Assembly: GCF_005048265.1 (NCBI RefSeq)
Contig: NZ_SUNH01000027.1
Span: 1-34,247, forward strand
Length of the DNA: 34,247 bases
From: Paracoccus hibiscisoli
GTDB lineage: Bacteria; Pseudomonadota; Alphaproteobacteria; Rhodobacterales; Rhodobacteraceae
Direction: 5' to 3'
Shown here: positions 30,706 to 34,247 of the stretch, piece by piece
How positions within the stretch are numbered: the stretch's first letter is position 1
How the letters are laid out: each line of letters opens with the position of its first letter
The notes under the pieces: model-generated
What the model was told of the DNA's origin: nothing
The model's input: the letters and a program-made list of their open reading frames with translations, nothing else
Database searches by the model: none
Translations under genes and position numbers: made by a program

Positions 30706-30981
30706 CTATGGTTGTCTATACTTTTGTAACGCCGTCACCTTCAAGGCCGCTTTGCCATGCCGGGCCACGGCCATGCACCAGCTGTCGAATTCCTCCTCCG
30801 ACAGGCCATAGCGGCGCAGGGCGTCATCGCGGGTGATCAGGCCGTGCGAGACCGCCAGAACCACGGTCTGCTTGCGGCTGGCCACCCACCGCGTGTCGGC
30901 CAGCGGCAGATCCGCGACGCTGAGAATGCGCCCGTCTTCCAGGGTCACGATCCGCGGGCCAGTGGTCTTTTTCACGAACAT
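30706..30981 (-). CDS. sciP: CtrA inhibitor SciP (DUF1153 family)
   Basis: 91 aa. SciP binds CtrA and blocks its transcription activity in Caulobacter. The family pattern is seen: an N-terminal stretch [26 protein letters not shown] (in parts), then a helix-turn-helix-like region with [33 protein letters not shown] and the C-terminal [16 protein letters not shown]. The start is supported by AAGGA 8 nt upstream. It is directly upstream of ctrA on the same strand (98-bp gap), so both may be controlled together. The function is inferred from the family. Confidence 0.93.
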   Translation of the reverse strand: MFVKKTTGPRIVTLEDGRILSVADLPLADTRWVASRKQTVVLAVSHGLITRDDALRRYGLSEEEFDSWCMAVARHGKAALKVTALQKYRQP

Positions 30982-31085
30982 TGCAGGGTCCTTCCGTCGC
31001 GTCCTGCAGTTCTGGCGCCAAAGCCCTTAAAACCGCGTTAGCCTTGGGGGGATTTCCGCCGCTGTCGGGGTTGAGAATGAACCGA

Positions 31086-31109
31086 ATTTGCCTATATTTT
31101 GAGGCAAAT
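31086..31109. promoter_or_regulatory. Inverted repeat operator candidate before mnmA
   Basis: ATTTGCCT (31086–31093) and AGGCAAAT (31102–31109) are perfect 8-bp arms with an 8-bp AT-rich spacer (ATATTTTG), in the sciP–mnmA divergent gap, 44 bp before the mnmA ATG. The spacer could hold a −10 element. The regulator is unknown. Confidence 0.4.
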
Positions 31110-31153
31110 CCCTCTGTCGCCCGCCGCCTGCCGCCCGGGCCGAAAGTTTACCC

Positions 31154-32323
31154 ATGACCCTGACCGCCGCCACGCGCACCGATGCGCGCCCGACCGAATT
31201 GAACAGCTTGGGCTTTGCCAAGCCGCCCGCACAGACGCGGGTGGTCGTGGCGATGTCGGGCGGGGTGGACAGTTCGGTCGTCGCGGCCCAGCTGAAATTC
31301 GAAGGGTATGACGTCATCGGGGTGACGCTGCAGCTGTATGACCACGGCGCGGCGCTGGCCAAGAAGGGCGCCTGCTGCGCAGGTCAGGACATCCACGATG
31401 CCCGCCGCGTGGCCGAGCGCATGGGCTTTCCCCATTACGTCCTGGACTACGAAAACAAGTTCCGCGAATCCGTGATCGACGAATTCGCCGACGCCTATCT
31501 GGCCGGCGCGACGCCCGTGCCCTGCATCCGCTGCAACGAGCGCGTCAAGTTCCGCGACCTGCTGGAGACCGCGCGCGATCTGGATGCCGATTGCATGGCG
31601 ACCGGCCATTATATCCAGCGCAAGGACGGCCCCCTGCGGGCCGAACTGCACATGGCGGCCGATCCGAATCGCGACCAGAGCTATTTCCTGTTCTCGACCA
31701 CGCAGCAGCAGCTGGACTTCCTGCGCTTTCCCCTGGGGCATCTGGTCAGCAAGGCCGAGACGCGCGCCCTGGCCGCCGAATACGGCCTGTCGGTCGCGGA
31801 CAAGCCCGACAGCCAGGACATCTGCTTTGTCCCCAATGGCGATTATGCCGCCGTGATCGAAAAGCTGCGCCCCGGCGCCGCCGATCCGGGCGATATCGTG
31901 GACCGCGAGGGCACCGTGCTGGGGCAGCATCGCGGCGTCATCCATTACACGATCGGCCAGCGCCGCGGTCTGGGCATCGGCGGCGGAGAGCCGCTCTATG
32001 TGCTGCGCCTTGAGCCCGAGACGCGCCGCGTCGTCGTGGGCCCCCGCGAGGCGCTCTCCACCCGCACCGTCGCCGTGACCGAGGTGAACTGGCTGGGCGA
32101 TCAGCCCTTCGAGGGCGAGATCCCCTGCCTGGTCCGCATCCGCTCGACCCGCCCGCCGCGCCCGGCGATCCTGCGCCCCCTGCTCGGCCGCCGCGCCGAG
32201 GTCGAACTGCTGGACCCCGAGGACGGCGTCAGCCCTGGTCAGGCCTGCGTGTTCTACGAGACCGAGGGCACGCGCGTGCTGGGCGGCGGCTGGATCAGCC
32301 TGCGTCGGCGGCCAGCAGCCTGA
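31154..32323 (+). CDS. mnmA: tRNA-specific 2-thiouridylase MnmA
   Basis: 389 aa. It installs sulfur at U34 of tRNA-Lys, -Glu and -Gln, using ATP. The PP-loop SGGVDSS is at 35–41. The catalytic cysteines are the Cys in [13 protein letters not shown] and the Cys in [12 protein letters not shown], and the tRNA-binding TGHYIQR is present. The β-barrel C-terminal part (about 270–389) follows. The N-terminal extension of about 25 residues before the PP-loop is unusual but conserved in alphaproteobacterial forms as far as known. No clear ribosome-binding site precedes the ATG at 31154. It overlaps the convergent sufE by 29 bp. Confidence 0.95.
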   Translation: MTLTAATRTDARPTELNSLGFAKPPAQTRVVVAMSGGVDSSVVAAQLKFEGYDVIGVTLQLYDHGAALAKKGACCAGQDIHDARRVAERMGFPHYVLDYENKFRESVIDEFADAYLAGATPVPCIRCNERVKFRDLLETARDLDADCMATGHYIQRKDGPLRAELHMAADPNRDQSYFLFSTTQQQLDFLRFPLGHLVSKAETRALAAEYGLSVADKPDSQDICFVPNGDYAAVIEKLRPGAADPGDIVDREGTVLGQHRGVIHYTIGQRRGLGIGGGEPLYVLRLEPETRRVVVGPREALSTRTVAVTEVNWLGDQPFEGEIPCLVRIRSTRPPRPAILRPLLGRRAEVELLDPEDGVSPGQACVFYETEGTRVLGGGWISLRRRPAA

Positions 32324-32705
32324 TCCGTTCGATCATCGCGCGCAGCCCGTTCGACCGCTGCGCCGACAGATGCTCGTCCAGACCAAGCCGCGCCAGGGCG
32401 GCCTGCGCATCGATCTGCCCCACCTGATCGACCGGCACGCCCGCATACAGGGCATGCAGCACCGCGATCAGCCCGCGCACGATCAGCGCGTCGCTGTCGC
32501 CCTGGAAATCGAAACGCCGGTCCTCGATCCGGGGCAGGATCCAGACCTGGCTGGCGCAACCGTCGACCTTGGTGGCGGGAACCTGGACGGCGGGGTCCAT
32601 GGGCGGCATCGCCTTGCCCAGTTCGATGACGTGGCGATAACGCTCTTCCCAGTCATCCAGAAAGTCGAAGGTTTCGGCGATGTCCTCGAAGGCGGGGGTG
32701 GCCAT
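32295..32705 (-). CDS. sufE: Cysteine desulfuration protein SufE
   Basis: 136 aa. SufE accepts persulfide sulfur from the cysteine desulfurase SufS for Fe–S cluster assembly. The active Cys50 is in [11 protein letters not shown], the family motif. The following [23 protein letters not shown] segment and the C-terminal [22 protein letters not shown] are typical. The start at 32705 is the usual N-terminus. No sufBCDS gene is in the window. It is convergent with mnmA with a 29-bp overlap. Confidence 0.95.
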   Translation of the reverse strand: MATPAFEDIAETFDFLDDWEERYRHVIELGKAMPPMDPAVQVPATKVDGCASQVWILPRIEDRRFDFQGDSDALIVRGLIAVLHALYAGVPVDQVGQIDAQAALARLGLDEHLSAQRSNGLRAMIERIRLLAADAG

Positions 32706-32822
32706 GGGTCTCTCCTGATATCCGGCGTCATGGCCTAACGCGGCGCGGCGGTCAGGTCAAAGAGGCTTTTCCGCGCGCCCCGGATCGCCTATCACGAGGC
32801 AGGACCGCCGAAGGGATGCACC

Positions 32823-33323
32823 ATGACCAGACTGACCCTGCCGCTGCTGATCGTCGCCCTGACCGCGTCGGGCTGCGGGCGCTTCGGGGACAGCGGCTGG
32901 AACCCCCTCGGATGGGGTCCGGGCACCGCCTCGCCCCAGACCCTGGCGCCGGAGGGGGGCTATCCGCAGGTCCGTGACCCCCGCCCCACCGTGCCGCAGA
33001 TCCTGGATGCCGGGTGGCAGCCGCTGGCCGACGGTCGGCTTCTGGTGCTGCGCGGGTTCGGTCCGGTCAAGGGCTATCATTCCGCGGCGCTGGTTCCTGC
33101 GGTGGCGCGCCCCGGCGATCCGCTGCAGCCCGACGCGGACGGCGTCCTGCGCCTGCGCTTTGTGGCCGTCCCCCCGGCTGCGGACGCCACGGCAGCCCGC
33201 CTGCCCGCGAACCCCGTCACGGACAGCATCACGGTCGCGGTTCCGATCAGCTTCCTGCGCCTGTCCCGCCTGACCGCGATCGAGATCGAAGGCGGCGACC
33301 GCATGATCACGCTGCGCCGCTAA
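32823..33323 (+). CDS. Predicted lipoprotein of unknown function
   Basis: 166 aa. A lipoprotein signal peptide (LTLPLLIVALTASGC, Cys18) is visible. The mature part is Pro-rich at first (about 25–60), then a compact region with PQILDAGWQPLADGRLLVLRGFG and a C-terminal ISFLRLSRLTAIEIEGGDRMITLRR pattern of short strands. No catalytic motif is recognised. A good GAAGGGATG ribosome-binding region precedes the ATG. It is divergent from sufE and ends 42 bp before tRNA-Ser. It is likely a conserved hypothetical periplasmic or outer-membrane lipoprotein. Confidence 0.85.
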   Translation: MTRLTLPLLIVALTASGCGRFGDSGWNPLGWGPGTASPQTLAPEGGYPQVRDPRPTVPQILDAGWQPLADGRLLVLRGFGPVKGYHSAALVPAVARPGDPLQPDADGVLRLRFVAVPPAADATAARLPANPVTDSITVAVPISFLRLSRLTAIEIEGGDRMITLRR

Positions 33324-33365
33324 CGGGCTTGCACGACCGCCTGCCGCGCGCTAGTCGAACGCGTC

Positions 33366-33455
33366 GGAGGCGTGGCAGAGTGGTTGATTGCACCGGTCTT
33401 GAAAACCGACGTGGGTGAAAGCCCACCGTGGGTTCGAATCCCACCGCCTCCGCCA
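33366..33455 (+). tRNA. tRNA-Ser (anticodon UGA)
   Basis: The acceptor stem GGAGGCG (33366–33372) pairs with CGCCTCC (33445–33451), followed by discriminator G and an encoded CCA (33453–33455). The anticodon loop CTTGAAA has TGA at 33400–33402. A long variable arm (GTGGGTGAAAGCCCAC) precedes the T arm with GGTTCGAATCC. The first pair of the anticodon stem appears mismatched (C–A). Its 3' end is followed by integrase remnants, the classic arrangement for a tRNA used as an integration site. Confidence 0.95.
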
Positions 33456-33459
33456 CGGT

Positions 33460-33482
33460 ATATTGCTATTTTTCAGCAATAT
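33460..33482. other. Hairpin-forming inverted repeat just after tRNA-Ser
   Basis: ATATTGCT (33460–33467) and AGCAATAT (33475–33482) flank a 7-nt spacer ATTTTTC. It could be a weak tRNA terminator or a recombinase site. No clear T run follows. Confidence 0.4.
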
Positions 33483-33514
33483 CAACCGTCTGGACGAAGG
33501 GCCAGTATCCATAG

Positions 33515-33534
33515 GGTGACACAAAAGGTGACAC
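33515..33534 (+). repeat. Direct repeat GGTGACAC (two copies, 12-bp spacing)
   Basis: GGTGACAC occurs at 33515–33522 and 33527–33534, between the tRNA and the integrase remnant. Short direct repeats here fit the arm-type sites bound by tyrosine integrases or an excisionase. Confidence 0.45.
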
Positions 33535-33537
33535 ACC

Positions 33538-34076
33538 GTGGTCTTGCTATTCGATTCGGGGGCTTTCCGCTTGTCTGCCACATACATCCAGAAGAAGGGC
33601 AATGTCTGGTACTTCCGCCGCCGCGTGGCAGCGGGATGTGAGGGTTGCACCGGGATGCCAAAGGCAAGCCGCAATCGGTGCTTTTCTTCTCCCTTAAGAC
33701 GAGCGACCAGGTAGAGGCAGCCAAGAGCGCAAATGAACATGCTCGCAGGCAAGACGCTCTCTGGGCTAATTACCTCGACAATGGGTCTGGTGAGGCCATT
33801 GACCCCAAGGCTGCTCTGGGACGCCTAGAGGCGGCTGGCCTGAAGCCCGGAGACGGTCTGCGCTACCGAGACAATCCTGCCCTTGAAGACCTTGTACAGG
33901 CCCTCACAGGGGGTCCCTACGAGCCGGGAGAGTATCGCCCGGCACCGGACCCACAGAGCAGACTGACCCTTGACCTCCTGATGGGCAAGCCGGTGCCAAG
34001 GACTTTGAGTGACGCACAGGACAAGCACATCGCGCTGGGCAAGGTGAATCGCCCCGGATTTATCGGAGACCTATAG
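33538..34076 (+). pseudogene. Frameshifted and truncated tyrosine-recombinase (phage-type integrase)
   Basis: The first frame, from about 33538, reads LSATYIQKKGNVWYFRRRVAA, the usual opening of phage-type integrases. The match then moves to another frame at about 33625–33645, which continues HRDAKGKPQSVLFFSLKTSD…AKSANEHARR to a TAG at 34076. A single-base deletion near 33640 would explain the switch. The chain stops after a stretch with PRTLSDAQDKHIA, where the core-binding domain should begin, and IS3-family sequence starts 8 bp later, so the catalytic domain is missing. A sequencing error could produce the frameshift but not the truncation. Confidence 0.7.
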
Positions 34077-34083
34077 CTTGACT

Positions 34084-34247
34084 TTACGCGACAAGATCGA
34101 GCATGTCGCGCTGAACTTGGAAGTTCAGTTCTGCCTCTGCTGGCGGGATGTTTCCGATCGGGCCAAGCAGGCGCTTGTTGTTGAACCAATCGACCCTTCC
34201 GAGGGTGGCCATTTCCAGATCCTGCATATTGCGCCACGGTCCCTGGC
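34084..34247 (-). mobile_element. 3' end of an IS3-family transposase (OrfB), continuing beyond the window
   Basis: Reading the minus strand from the window edge gives PWRNMQDLEMATLGRVDWFNNKRLLGPIGNIPPAEAELNF (in two motifs), then a TAA at 34084–34086. RVDWFNNKRLLGPIGNIPPAE is the characteristic C-terminus of IS3-family DDE transposases. The DDE residues and the first part lie outside the window. The element end should be within a few bases of 34076–34086, directly abutting the integrase remnant, so insertion of the IS probably truncated the integrase. Confidence 0.88.

Noticed and set aside
33372..33641. 89-codon ORF across tRNA-Ser
   Set aside because: It starts inside the tRNA and its frame is not that of the integrase motif.

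Overview
The window reads as chromosomal DNA of a high-GC alphaproteobacterium of the Rhodobacteraceae, most like Paracoccus or a close relative. This is inferred from the gene set: a ctrA–sciP pair, a RibB with a decayed GTP cyclohydrolase II domain, GANTC-rich promoter DNA, a GTTC-N7-GTTC LexA box, and dnaG–rpoD in tandem. No database search was possible. Function names rest on recognised motifs.

Layout, left to right. Positions 1–640 hold a possible C-terminal end of a plus-strand gene and about 450 bp of non-coding DNA with two tight palindromes. Next are a DUF481-type outer-membrane barrel gene (minus) and the operon ribE–ribB(X)–ribH–nusB (minus). A capsule export block, kpsS, a Wza/KpsD-like lipoprotein and kpsC (plus), runs tail to tail into nrdR–ribD (minus). 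A short-chain dehydrogenase (plus) faces a long minus-strand run, dnaG–rpoD–BLUF photosensor–rmuC–yjbQ. Then come a TetR regulator (minus) divergent from a small lipoprotein and an lldD-type oxidase (plus), an acyltransferase-3 membrane protein (minus), and rplY–trmFO–gluQ (plus) facing hisI (minus). After a degenerate NifU/IscU-like protein (plus) lies a 31-codon minus-strand membrane micro-ORF preceded by a perfect LexA box. Next are ligA–recG (minus) and sciP–ctrA (minus), then mnmA (plus) facing sufE (minus), and a lipoprotein (plus). The window ends with tRNA-Ser(UGA), a frameshifted tyrosine-integrase remnant and the end of an IS3-family transposase, which marks the edge of a mobile region.

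Themes. Most genes are core housekeeping genes: riboflavin, translation factors, tRNA modification, replication and repair, and cell-cycle control. Five convergent pairs overlap at their stop codons, three of them by exactly 4 bp. The most interesting candidates are an apparent SOS-controlled 31-aa membrane protein next to recG that recalls Caulobacter SidA in size and regulation, a five-site GANTC cluster in the dnaG–rpoD gap, a BLUF blue-light sensor coupled to rpoD, and the tRNA-Ser integration site.
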